From assembly GCA_021108035.1 (NCBI GenBank), contig JAIORQ010000065.1, positions 1 to 64,000 of the forward strand: DNA of 64,000 bases, in the 5' to 3' direction. This document shows positions 37,145-45,174 of this stretch, piece by piece. Position 1 is the first letter of the stretch, and the number at the start of each line of letters is the position of its first letter. A program made the position numbers and the translations under genes. Below the pieces are notes generated by a model that saw nothing but the letters and a program-made list of their open reading frames with translations, had not been told where the DNA came from and searched no databases. The stretch comes from Bacteroidales bacterium (GTDB taxonomy: Bacteria > Bacteroidota > Bacteroidia > Bacteroidales > JAADGE01).

Positions 37145-38158
37145 ATGAGTGATAATAAATATACATTCAAAGATTTTAAAAGTGATCAGGAAGTAAGATG
37201 GTGTCCGGGATGTGGTGACACTGCTGTACTGATGTCAGTTCAAAAAGCAATGGCTGAATTAGATCATAAAAAAGAAGATTATGCAGTTATTTCAGGTATC
37301 GGATGTTCTTCCAGATTTCCGTATTATATGAATACATACGGTTTTCACGGAATTCACGGTCGTGCAGGTGTTTTGGCATCAGGAGTAAAAACAGCAAATC
37401 CGAAATTAAGTGTTTGGCAAATAACCGGCGACGGTGATGCTCTGGCAATCGGAGGAAACCATTTTATTCATGAAATAAGAAGAAATATTAACCTGAATAT
37501 TGTACTTTTTAACAATCAAATCTATGGTTTAACAAAAGGACAATATTCACCGACATCATTATTTGGTCAAGTAACAAAAACATCTCCTTACGGTACTGTT
37601 GAACAACCTTTTCACCCCGGGGAATTAGTTCTGGGAGCTCAAGGAAAATTCTTTGCAAGATCAATTGATACTAAAGTAAAAGAAACTACAGATATTTTAA
37701 TTGAAGCTGATAAGCATGTCGGTACATCTGTTGTTGAAATTTTACAAAACTGTGTCATTTATAATGATGGTGCATATAATAATATAACATCTAAAGAGAC
37801 AAGGGATGATAATCAAATATGGCTTGAACACGGAAAACCATTGTTATTCGGAAAAGATAAGCAAAAAGGATTAATTGTTGACGGAATGAAATTAAGAGTT
37901 GTTCATTTAAGTGACCGTATAAGTGAGGAAAATATATTGGTACATGATGCCCATGAACCGGATCCTTCTTTACACTTGGCATTAATAAATATGAGAGTAG
38001 GTCTTGGATTTCCGGTTGCATTCGGTATTATCAGGCAAGTTGAAGCACCTGCATATGATCAATTAATTGAACAACAAATTGAAGAAGTAAAATCAAAATC
38101 AAAAATCAAAAATATGGATGATGTCCTTAATAGTGGCAGCACTTGGGTTGTAAAATAA
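37145..38158 (+). CDS. korB: 2-oxoacid:ferredoxin oxidoreductase, beta subunit (KorB)
   Basis: The 337-residue TPP-binding subunit has VRWCPGCGDTAVLMSVQKAM, GIGCSSRFPYYMNTYGFHG, the diphosphate/Mg motif QITGDGDALAIGGNHFIHEI and NNQIYGLTKGQYSPTS. It partners KorA encoded just upstream. The gene and its terminator are intact, but the last 50 codons and the terminator occur again, diverged, at 40062-40266 on the far side of the fic gene. This suggests that the present 3' end, or the whole operon end, was replaced by recombination with incoming DNA. Confidence 0.93.
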   Translation: MSDNKYTFKDFKSDQEVRWCPGCGDTAVLMSVQKAMAELDHKKEDYAVISGIGCSSRFPYYMNTYGFHGIHGRAGVLASGVKTANPKLSVWQITGDGDALAIGGNHFIHEIRRNINLNIVLFNNQIYGLTKGQYSPTSLFGQVTKTSPYGTVEQPFHPGELVLGAQGKFFARSIDTKVKETTDILIEADKHVGTSVVEILQNCVIYNDGAYNNITSKETRDDNQIWLEHGKPLLFGKDKQKGLIVDGMKLRVVHLSDRISEENILVHDAHEPDPSLHLALINMRVGLGFPVAFGIIRQVEAPAYDQLIEQQIEEVKSKSKIKNMDDVLNSGSTWVVK

Positions 38159-38181
38159 TTATTTGATTTAAACGAATAAAA

Positions 38182-38211
38182 AAAATGCGAACTTTTTGGT
38201 TCGCATTTTTT
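38182..38211 (+). terminator. Terminator of korAB
   Basis: AAAATGCGAAC and GTTCGCATTTT make an 11-bp stem with a 6-base T/G loop and a T-run. A near copy is found at 40236-40266 after the korB remnant. Confidence 0.88.
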
Positions 38212-38229
38212 GTTAGATTTTATAATGAA

Positions 38230-38250
38230 GAGTCCGCTCCGAAAAGTAAT
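38230..38250. repeat. Solo transposon end related to element A
   Basis: GAGTCCGCTCCGAAAAGTAA at 38230-38249 matches the right end of element A (GAGTCCACTTCGAAAAGTAA, reverse complement of 7863-7882) at 18 of 20 positions. No partner end is visible nearby, so it is a decayed or one-ended remnant. It sits at the junction between korB and the fic gene, where foreign DNA seems to have entered. Confidence 0.55.
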
Positions 38251-38362
38251 TTATGATTTACAAAAATAATATAATTATAAAAAAAAAATCTTAAAGATTT
38301 CTGAAAAACTCAAAGGGTTATAATAAGTTTCGAATTTTGAGAAACATTAAAGTGTCTTACAA

Positions 38363-39841
38363 TCAGGGCATTATATTTAATTTTCCTTCAGAGGGTTCTG
38401 TAAATGCATTGCTTTTATCCAAAATGTTTTGCATTTTATCCATATTATTTCCGGTTACAGTATGACTGAATTCTTGAGCTTTTGTAAGCATACGAATATA
38501 AGGTTTTGGGTCATTATTCCTTGTAAGCCGTCTTAATGTCAATAAATAATCTTCTCTGAAAACAGTCGGAATTATGATTTTTGTTTGATTTTCAGAAGTA
38601 AGTTCCGCATTCATCATTATTCGTGCTATACGTCCGTTGCCGTCTAAAAACGGATGTATTTCACTAATAATAAACATCATATACACTGCTTTTGCAAATG
38701 GATGTTTTATTACTCTGTAAAAATCAAAGCTTTTACTAATTGTTCCTTTAACTAATTCTTTATCAACAAATGCTGTTTTACCTGCAAAGTTATTTTTATT
38801 TTTAAACAGTCCGGGGTTTGAGTTTTTTCTTGCATTTAATATAACTCTGTGCCTGTATTGTAATATCTTTATAAAATCTTCGACAGAATCGGGAATAACA
38901 GACATTTCTTTTAAATTTGAAACTATTTTATAAGTCCCTAAAATATCATGAGAATCTTCATTTCTTGCAGATAAGGGTAGTTGCGATTTAATAATTTGTT
39001 TTGCTTCATCAATATGAAATTCAGTCCCTTCAATATAATTTGAGAAATAACTTTCGAAAAAAGCAAAATTTTTAAAAGCATTTGTACTTATATTCTTCTC
39101 TTTTCTTATAATAAAATCTTGTTTATTTAATTCATAAAAAAGTATTTCAAAAAGTTCCAATCTTGCTTTATCATACGGATGTCCGAATGCTCTTGCAGCA
39201 GCGAGAGGAGATTTCAGGATTTTTGAAGGATGTGTTGACAGCAAAGCACTGATTATTTTGTTTAGTTTTATAAACTCATCTTTCATGTGAAGTTTGCCGG
39301 CAATTAATCTTGCTTTATCTCTAATTTTATTTAACTCCTCTTCACCATATATTTTTATTATTTTTTCAAGTTTTTCTTCAATTAAAATACGAGACAAAGT
39401 TTTTGAGTTTGCTCCGATCTTTCTCGAAATTTGCATATTTTCTAAAAAAGCCCTTGATTGTTGCGAAACATAAAGGTCTTCGGAAAATTGAGTATCTCCT
39501 TCAATCGGTCCGCTACCCTCTAAAAATCTTATTTCAATACCCGGTAATTTTACTTTTCGAGTATATTTGTAAGTTACAAAAATTTGACTTGAAGTTGTAG
39601 GTCTGAATTCTAATGCTGATCTGTGACTTAAAACAGAATTAGGATATAACTTGCCAAGTATAAAAAACAAATTTCTTTTAATAATAGCTTCCGGTTTATC
39701 ATCAAAATCAGAAGTATATATTCTCGGAGCAATTTTTCTTATTTTCTTTTCTTTTTTAAGTTTAGATATTTGTTTTGAAACGGCAGAGTTTGAAGAAGCA
39801 AAAATTATCTCTTGCAAGTGAATCGGTATTTTTTTTTCCAT
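38363..39841 (-). CDS. Fic-domain protein with N-terminal AbiEi-like winged-helix region
   Basis: The protein has 492 residues. Residues 1-100 resemble the AbiEi-type antitoxin/regulator N terminus (SNSAVSKQISKLKKEKKIRK, APRIYTSDFDDKPEAIIKRN). The Fic core motif is HPFLDGNGRIAR at 396-407, complete with the catalytic His and the nucleotide-binding Arg. An inhibitory (S/T)xxxE(G/N) motif, SNYIEG, lies at 267-272 ahead of the core, as in self-inhibited Fic enzymes that transfer AMP to target proteins. The fusion puts a DNA-binding-like domain and a toxin-like enzyme in one chain. The gene lies between korB and a second korB 3' end, so it is probably acquired. Confidence 0.85.
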   Translation of the reverse strand: MEKKIPIHLQEIIFASSNSAVSKQISKLKKEKKIRKIAPRIYTSDFDDKPEAIIKRNLFFILGKLYPNSVLSHRSALEFRPTTSSQIFVTYKYTRKVKLPGIEIRFLEGSGPIEGDTQFSEDLYVSQQSRAFLENMQISRKIGANSKTLSRILIEEKLEKIIKIYGEEELNKIRDKARLIAGKLHMKDEFIKLNKIISALLSTHPSKILKSPLAAARAFGHPYDKARLELFEILFYELNKQDFIIRKEKNISTNAFKNFAFFESYFSNYIEGTEFHIDEAKQIIKSQLPLSARNEDSHDILGTYKIVSNLKEMSVIPDSVEDFIKILQYRHRVILNARKNSNPGLFKNKNNFAGKTAFVDKELVKGTISKSFDFYRVIKHPFAKAVYMMFIISEIHPFLDGNGRIARIMMNAELTSENQTKIIIPTVFREDYLLTLRRLTRNNDPKPYIRMLTKAQEFSHTVTGNNMDKMQNILDKSNAFTEPSEGKLNIMP

Positions 39842-40061
39842 TATAATTTTATTTTATACAAAATTAGAAAAAATATTCCGGTAAGATGTGCTTTTTGGAA
39901 AAAAATTTCCGGTAATATGCTGTGGATACAATATTTCTGCAATAAATAAATTTGATCTGAAAATTATTAATTCAATTACAAAATTATAATTAAATTATTG
40001 ATAATACAAGCATTCAAGTTTGTTGATAATAAAAATTCCTGCGGAATTATGAAAACCGGCA

Positions 40062-40214
40062 GGGTTTCCTGTCGCATTCGGTATTATCAGGCAAGTTGAA
40101 GCACCTGCATATGATCAATTAATTGATCAACAAATTGAAGAAGTAAAATCAAAGTCTAAAATCAAAAATATGGATGATGTACTTAACAGCGGCAGTACTT
40201 GGGTTGTTGAATAA
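40062..40214 (+). pseudogene. Second, diverged 3' end of korB (50 codons)
   Basis: The stretch aligns without gaps to 38006-38158 of korB, ending at a matching stop codon. I count 12 differences in 153 bases; ten are silent and two change residues (Glu to Asp, Lys to Glu). The copy keeps the reading frame and the terminator, but lacks the first 287 codons. The excess of silent changes means both ends evolved under selection in separate lineages before being brought together, so this is the leftover of a resident or incoming korB allele rather than a decaying tandem copy. Confidence 0.9.
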
Positions 40215-40235
40215 AGATTCTGATAATTTAAATAA

Positions 40236-40266
40236 AAAATGCGAACTTTCCGGTTCGCATTTTTTT
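40236..40266 (+). terminator. Terminator copy behind the korB remnant
   Basis: AAAATGCGAAC/GTTCGCATTTTTT hairpin, like the korAB terminator at 38182-38211 but with loop TTTCCG. The homology of remnant and genuine korB therefore extends through the terminator. Confidence 0.8.
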
Positions 40267-40309
40267 GTTTTTATACTTTAAAAACAATTCTAATTTTAAA
40301 AAATAAAAA

Positions 40310-40335
40310 AGAGCAAACAAAAATGCTTGCTCTTC
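40310..40335 (-). terminator. Terminator of the peptide transporter gene
   Basis: AGAGCAA and TTGCTCT form the stem; read on the minus strand it is followed by a T-run. It lies 21-46 bases past the transporter stop codon. Confidence 0.8.
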
Positions 40336-40355
40336 TGAAAATATTATTAAAATAA

Positions 40356-41891
40356 TTAATATTTAGCAACTCTCTCTATCCATTTTAGCATAAATAACAT
40401 AGTTGCCATTGAAATAACACATACAACTACAAATAATCCCCATGTCATCCACAGTGGTATTGATTCGTACATAATAGCTCCGATGAATAATAAACCGTTA
40501 CCGAGTGCAGTAGCTCCAAGCCAGCCGCCTTGCATCAATCCTTGATATTGCGGGGGTGCAACTTTTGATACAAATGAAATACCAAGAGGACTTATAAATA
40601 ACTCTGCAACCGTCATTATAAAATATGTTCCCATTAATAAGAACGGAGTTACCTTTCTTATTTCTTCAAGTGGTGTTCCTCCGCTTTGAGGGTCTATTGA
40701 TGAGAATAAAGGCAGCCCTATTGAACCCAAAGACATTACAACATAGCCTAATGCAGCTATAAACATACCGATTGCTATTTTTTTAGGAGTAGAAGGCTCA
40801 TAACCTTTAGTTTTAAGCCAGCCAAAAATTCCGATAATAACAGGAGTTAAAAATACAACAAAAAATGGATTTGTGGCTTGAAATGATTCTACTGATATAT
40901 TAAAGAAACTCATTTTTAACGCTGTATAATCTCGTGCAAAAAATGTTAGTGTAAGTCCGTTTTGATGAAAAGAAAACCAAAAGAAAATAGCAATTCCGAA
41001 TACTGCAAATAAAGCATACATTCGTTGTCTTACTTCTTTTATGTCCATTTTAATATCTTCAGAATTGTCTTTTTTATTATCTGTTATTTTTGAAACACTT
41101 TTAGGATTCGGGAAGTGTTTTTTATTCATAATATATACAACAAGAGAAATAGCCAGTGCAATAATAGCTATTGCAAATGCGTAATGAAAGCCTGTTGTAA
41201 AAACATTCAAATACTCATTGGAAAATGTAGTTAAATCAGTAACAGTAGTACCACTTGCCTCTGTTGCCATTGTTTTGAAAATTTCAGTTGTTTTGGGTGT
41301 AATAGTTCCTTCCAAATGAGAATGAGCTATAGCCGGAAGTCCTGCATCATATTCAAAACCATTATTTCGTAACCACCAGTTTCTAATACCAATAGCAGTA
41401 AAAGGAGCAAAAATTGCACCTACATTTATAAACATATAAAAAAGCTGAAAGCCGGAATCTCTCTTTTCAGTATCATAACCTTTGTCATACATTTGACCTA
41501 CTAATGCTTGCAAATTACCTTTAAATAAGCCGTTACCAAATGCAATGACAAACAATGCAATACAAGTTAATGTTAAATACAATGCTTTATTCGGAACCGG
41601 AGTAGGAGTTGGTATTGCTATTAATACATAGCCTAATGCCATAACAATTAAACCAATCATTATAGTACCTTTAAAATTTCTTGTTCTGTCAGCAATAATT
41701 CCGCCGACTAACGATAATATATATATTAAGGCATAAAATACGGAGTATATATAACCTGCATTTTCTCCTCCTAAGCCAAATTTAGCCTGAAGAAATAAGA
41801 CTAATATTGCCATCATGGTATAGAAACCAAATCGTTCCCCCATATTAGCTAAAGCTGCGGCTATTAGTCCTTTAGGATGTCCTTTAAACAT
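40356..41891 (-). CDS. POT-family peptide MFS transporter
   Basis: The 511-residue protein starts at the ATG at 41891 (MFKGHPKGLIAAALANMGER, the family's typical beginning with the ExxER-type signature GERFGFYTMMA); a longer in-frame start at 41984 would overlap the neighbouring terminator. Further POT motifs are YALIYILSLVGGIIADRTRN and FQLFYMFINVGAIFAPFTAI. It imports di- and tripeptides by proton symport across the inner membrane. A large insertion between helices 6 and 7 (about residues 185-265) is Thr-rich. It sits downstream of the sulfur operon but has a terminator in between. Confidence 0.9.
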   Translation of the reverse strand: MFKGHPKGLIAAALANMGERFGFYTMMAILVLFLQAKFGLGGENAGYIYSVFYALIYILSLVGGIIADRTRNFKGTIMIGLIVMALGYVLIAIPTPTPVPNKALYLTLTCIALFVIAFGNGLFKGNLQALVGQMYDKGYDTEKRDSGFQLFYMFINVGAIFAPFTAIGIRNWWLRNNGFEYDAGLPAIAHSHLEGTITPKTTEIFKTMATEASGTTVTDLTTFSNEYLNVFTTGFHYAFAIAIIALAISLVVYIMNKKHFPNPKSVSKITDNKKDNSEDIKMDIKEVRQRMYALFAVFGIAIFFWFSFHQNGLTLTFFARDYTALKMSFFNISVESFQATNPFFVVFLTPVIIGIFGWLKTKGYEPSTPKKIAIGMFIAALGYVVMSLGSIGLPLFSSIDPQSGGTPLEEIRKVTPFLLMGTYFIMTVAELFISPLGISFVSKVAPPQYQGLMQGGWLGATALGNGLLFIGAIMYESIPLWMTWGLFVVVCVISMATMLFMLKWIERVAKY

Positions 41892-41982
41892 AATTATTAA
41901 TTTTAATTGATTTATACTAATTTTAAAATTCAGACAAAAATAAAAATAATATTTTATTAATACCCTGATTAAGGTTTTATTC

Positions 41983-42012
41983 AAAAAAAAACCTTCTTTT
42001 TAAAAGAAGGCT
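41983..42012 (-). terminator. Terminator of the sulfur operon
   Basis: On the minus strand AGCCTTCTTTTAAAAAGAAG is followed by GT and a run of T. It ends the SQR-DUF1641-TusE-DsrE transcript before the peptide transporter gene. Confidence 0.85.
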
Positions 42013-42038
42013 TTTTATAATTTTCAATATATTCTTTT

Positions 42039-42542
42039 TTATGTAAAAATGATTTGAGTTTGTAAACCATCGGCTTTTTCATAAAATTCACCGATTGTTA
42101 ATACATCAATTACCTGTTCTGCTAAATCCTCTTTTTTTAATTTGAACATATCCATAGCCAGTTTACATGCATAAATCTCGCCACCTCCTGCTTCTATCAT
42201 TTCTAAAAATTCATCAACACGAGGAATATCCAAATCATCAATTTGTTTTTTCATCATTGCTGATACACCTGCTTCAACTCCGGGAATACTACCTAACCAA
42301 GTCGGAAAGGGTAGGCCGCCCGGCATTCTCATTGCAGGATTACCAACGGTAGCTGTATGCAATTTATTCATTCTCTTCTTTGTAATTGCATCTAATCCGA
42401 AAAATGTGAAAAATACTTTTGTTTCAATTCCTTCCATTACTGCACCGTTTGCCATAACTAATGTTGCTAATACATCTTCTAATGATCCTTTTGCGCAAAT
42501 CATTAATACTTTTTTTAAGGGATGTTTAACTTCTTCTGCCAT
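42039..42542 (-). CDS. DsrE/DsrF/DrsH-like sulfur-carrier family protein
   Basis: The 167-residue protein begins KKVLMICAKGSLEDVLATLV, where Cys lies in the DsrE-like first loop, followed by VFFTFFGLDAITKKRMNKLH and GEIYACKLAMDMF with a second Cys (about residue 127). The DsrE2-type proteins of this length carry sulfane sulfur between persulfide-forming partners. It is the last gene of an operon with SQR, DUF1641 and a TusE/DsrC-like protein, which supports a role in handling sulfide-derived sulfur. Confidence 0.85.
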   Translation of the reverse strand: MAEEVKHPLKKVLMICAKGSLEDVLATLVMANGAVMEGIETKVFFTFFGLDAITKKRMNKLHTATVGNPAMRMPGGLPFPTWLGSIPGVEAGVSAMMKKQIDDLDIPRVDEFLEMIEAGGGEIYACKLAMDMFKLKKEDLAEQVIDVLTIGEFYEKADGLQTQIIFT

Positions 42543-42578
42543 AATTTTAGTTTTTTATTGTTAAATTAATAATGCTTT

Positions 42579-42639
42579 AATGCTACAATACTTCACAGTA
42601 TTAATACATTATAATTTTTCATTGAGGCATTGTAGCATT
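42579..42639. other. Intercistronic stem-loop in the sulfur operon
   Basis: AATGCTACAAT (42579-42589) and ATTGTAGCATT (42629-42639) are perfect inverted arms; an inner AATACT-TCAC-AGTATT hairpin lies between them. No T-run follows, so it is more likely an RNA-stability or processing element that sets relative levels of the TusE- and DsrE-like messages than a terminator. A similar inverted stretch occurs in the next gap upstream (about 43640-43745). Confidence 0.55.
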
Positions 42640-42660
42640 CTGTCATTAAAATCATTTATA

Positions 42661-42972
42661 TTAGACACAACTTGAAGGTTTAGATACACCTGCATATTTC
42701 GTTGCTTTTTTCAGAGGTGCACCGGGGAACATTTTGTAAAATTCTTTAATATCAGCTATCCCGGATTTGCCTATTGATCTGATAGTTAAATTAGAACCCT
42801 CGCTTACTTTATTTCTGATAAATTCCAAAACTTCATAATGTTTATCAGTCAGTTCTTCACCATTTTCTACAGCTAATTCGGCTGCTATTTCTTTTGACCA
42901 TTGGTCGGAATCAGTGAAATATCCGTTATCATCAAGGTCAATCATTTTTCCTGCATATTCTTTTTGTACCAT
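42661..42972 (-). CDS. TusE/DsrC-family sulfur relay protein
   Basis: The 103-residue protein has DDNGYFTDSDQWSKEIAAEL, the typical N-terminal pattern, and the flexible C-terminal arm YAGVSKPSSCV with the conserved penultimate Cys102. The second Cys found about eleven residues earlier in dissimilatory DsrC is absent (Thr91 there), so it is of the TusE-like single-Cys type and can carry a persulfide but cannot form the intramolecular trisulfide. It is co-encoded with SQR and a DsrE-like protein. Confidence 0.88.
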   Translation of the reverse strand: MVQKEYAGKMIDLDDNGYFTDSDQWSKEIAAELAVENGEELTDKHYEVLEFIRNKVSEGSNLTIRSIGKSGIADIKEFYKMFPGAPLKKATKYAGVSKPSSCV

Positions 42973-42997
42973 TTTTTTATTTTTTAAGTTAATAATT

Positions 42998-43624
42998 TTA
43001 TTTTTCTGTTTTATTCAGCATAGCTGAAGATAATTTTTTTATAAATGTTATAATGAAGCCTATTCCTTTTTTCATTTCGGGTGATTGCATTGCTCTAAAT
43101 GCTTTCCACATTGAGTATTTTGGAATCTGCTCATATTTCATGCTTTTTGCTGTTTCAAGAATAACGACAATATTATCTGATAAATCTATAATATCTTCAA
43201 CCGTAATAAGTGAAACAATATTATCAGACAGATTGATCAGTTCTTTCATTAAATTGAGGTATCCTTTTTGCTCAAATTCAGCAAATTTTGAAATTGCATC
43301 AAGACCCATTTGGTTAACGATAGGAGCAGCATCTTTTATCATATCGGTTGCACTTTCAAGTGTATCCATCATCTGATTAAATGTCCCGATATTTCTTACA
43401 AGTTTTATTAAAAGTGCCGTTAATGCTTCACCGTCAAGTTCAACTCCGGCTTTATCAAGAGATGTAACTGTATGAGCAAATATATCTTTTCCTACTATGG
43501 ATAAATCCGAAATAAGATCAGCTTTTTCGTTCCTTGCATTACGTTGTGCAACAACTTCTTCAAGGATAATATCTACTTTAGTATTAAGTTCATTTATTTG
43601 ATCTTGCATATTGTTTTCTGACAT
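42998..43624 (-). CDS. DUF1641 family protein
   Basis: The 208-residue protein is helical with N-terminal coiled-coil (MQDQINELNTKVDIILEEVV). The middle DGEALTALLIKLVRNIGTFN and GLDAISKFAEFEQKGYLNLM match DUF1641, a family often encoded beside sulfide:quinone oxidoreductase and formate dehydrogenase genes. Biochemical function is not established; it may be a scaffold or membrane-associated partner of the oxidoreductase, which is inference from context. Here it lies directly after the SQR gene. Confidence 0.8.
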   Translation of the reverse strand: MSENNMQDQINELNTKVDIILEEVVAQRNARNEKADLISDLSIVGKDIFAHTVTSLDKAGVELDGEALTALLIKLVRNIGTFNQMMDTLESATDMIKDAAPIVNQMGLDAISKFAEFEQKGYLNLMKELINLSDNIVSLITVEDIIDLSDNIVVILETAKSMKYEQIPKYSMWKAFRAMQSPEMKKGIGFIITFIKKLSSAMLNKTEK

Positions 43625-43752
43625 TGTTTTATATTTTAAAAGATTGTTACACTGTTTAATTACTACATTGTTTTATGGCTTTATTGTTCCGGTTTCTTGA
43701 TACCTTACTGTTACTTTTAACAGTTTAACAATGAAGTAATGTAATTTATTTA

Positions 43753-44982
43753 TTAAACTTTTTTTCCTGCCATATACATTTCCGACGGTATGGGCATTTC
43801 TTTACCTTTTAATAAAATATGCCAATATATCCATCTGAACATTAGTTTACCGTAATGATTCATTCTGGTTTCTTTCAACAAACCGAAAGGCCCTATTCCC
43901 GGAAACGGAAATGATCCCGGCAGAGGTTCTGTGTCATAATTAAAATCAATTAAAGCACCTTTGCCGTGTCCGGTTTCAATGTAACAGTTTGAATGTCCGT
44001 CAAATTTTGCTGTAAACGGTCTGCCTTCAATTGCACACATTATGTTTTCATATACAACTTCTGCTGCAAAATGCACTACTGAACCTGCTTTTGAAGTCGG
44101 TATATTTGAAGAATCACCAAGTACGAAAATGTTTTCAAATTTGGTTGAATTCAAATGAAATTTGTCTGTTAAGATGAAATTCATATCATCACCCAAACCG
44201 CTTCTTTCAATCATATCATCTCCAAAGTGTACAGGTATTGTTATCAGGCAATCAAAAGGAACTTCTTTCTCATCGTAAGATTTTATTATTTTTTTCTCGT
44301 TATCAACGCTTTCAAGATAAAAATCAGGAACTACATTAATGTTCTTTTCTGTCAGAAGATTACCCAATATCTTTGAAGCTCTCGGTTTAGTGAATGCACC
44401 TTCCATTGGTGTAACAAAAGTAATGTTCACTTTGTCTCTTATTCCTCTTTCTATAAAAAATGAATCAGCAAACATTACAAATTCTAAAGGTGCCACAGGA
44501 CATTTAATCGGTTGATCTGCAATATTTAATACAAGTTCTCCGCCTTGCCAAGTTTTGAAAAAATCAGCCAAAGCCATTGCTCCTTCAATTGTATAAAAAT
44601 CAAAAATGTTTTTATACCATAATTCTCCTTTTAAACCCGGCGTTTCTTCCGGTACTATCTTAACCCCTGTTGCCATTATAAGGAAATCATAATTAAGCAC
44701 TACACCGTCTTTAAGAATAACTTTATTGTTTTCACCGTCAACTTTATCAATTTCAGAATTAATAAAATTAACACCAATCGGAATAAAATCAGCTTTTGAT
44801 TTAATTACATCTTTTTTCGTGTACATTCCGAAAGGAATAAAAAGAAAACCGGGTTGATAATAATGAATTTTAAATTGATCTATAATTGTTATTTCCCATT
44901 CATCGCGTTCAAGAACTTTACGCATTTTGTTTGCCATTATTGTACCGCCTGTCCCGGCTCCTAATATTACCAGTTTTTTCAT
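43753..44982 (-). CDS. Sulfide:quinone oxidoreductase-like FAD protein
   Basis: The 409-residue protein begins with the dinucleotide loop VILGAGTGGTIMANKMRKVL and IIDQFKIHYYQPGFLFIPFG, a pattern of SQR where the loop reads YQPGF. FVLGDSSNIPTSKAGSVVHF is the C-terminal FAD-binding motif. The characteristic redox Cys appears in PIKCPVAPLEFVMFADSFF (about residue 162). Cys near 240 (FDCLITIPVHFGDDMI) is another candidate. It would oxidise sulfide to sulfane sulfur with quinone as acceptor at the inner membrane. First gene of the sulfur operon, divergent from the Crp/Fnr gene. Confidence 0.85.
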   Translation of the reverse strand: MKKLVILGAGTGGTIMANKMRKVLERDEWEITIIDQFKIHYYQPGFLFIPFGMYTKKDVIKSKADFIPIGVNFINSEIDKVDGENNKVILKDGVVLNYDFLIMATGVKIVPEETPGLKGELWYKNIFDFYTIEGAMALADFFKTWQGGELVLNIADQPIKCPVAPLEFVMFADSFFIERGIRDKVNITFVTPMEGAFTKPRASKILGNLLTEKNINVVPDFYLESVDNEKKIIKSYDEKEVPFDCLITIPVHFGDDMIERSGLGDDMNFILTDKFHLNSTKFENIFVLGDSSNIPTSKAGSVVHFAAEVVYENIMCAIEGRPFTAKFDGHSNCYIETGHGKGALIDFNYDTEPLPGSFPFPGIGPFGLLKETRMNHYGKLMFRWIYWHILLKGKEMPIPSEMYMAGKKV

Positions 44983-45051
44983 TTTGTATCATTTTTTAAA
45001 AGTCGTTTTAAAATCTTTTTTATATCAATATTTATATTTAAATTGACTTTG

Positions 45052-45084
45052 CAAATATATCTGTAAAAAAACATATCCGGATAT
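45052..45084 (-). promoter_or_regulatory. SQR promoter with palindromic operator candidate
   Basis: On the minus strand TATATTTG (45052-45059) is a -7 match ahead of the SQR gene. A perfect 12-bp palindrome, ATATCCGGATAT (45073-45084), lies where the -33 region should be, while no TTTG is present there. This suggests an activator-dependent promoter. The divergently encoded Crp/Fnr protein is the obvious candidate, by position only. Confidence 0.45.
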
Positions 45085-45123
45085 TATCACATGTTTTTAA
45101 TAGCATATAAAACATTGATATGT

Positions 45124-45164
45124 AACAATTAATTGTTTGATATAAATTATTATTATTACATTTG
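45124..45164 (+). promoter_or_regulatory. Promoter and palindrome of the Crp/Fnr gene
   Basis: TTTG at 45136-45139 and TACATTTG at 45157-45164 are 17 bases apart, a good Bacteroidota promoter. The predicted start of transcription is about four bases before the ATG at 45175, so the message would be nearly leaderless. The perfect palindrome AACAATTAATTGTT (45124-45137) overlaps the -33 box and may be an autoregulatory site. Confidence 0.6.
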
Positions 45165-45174
45165 TAAAAAAAAA

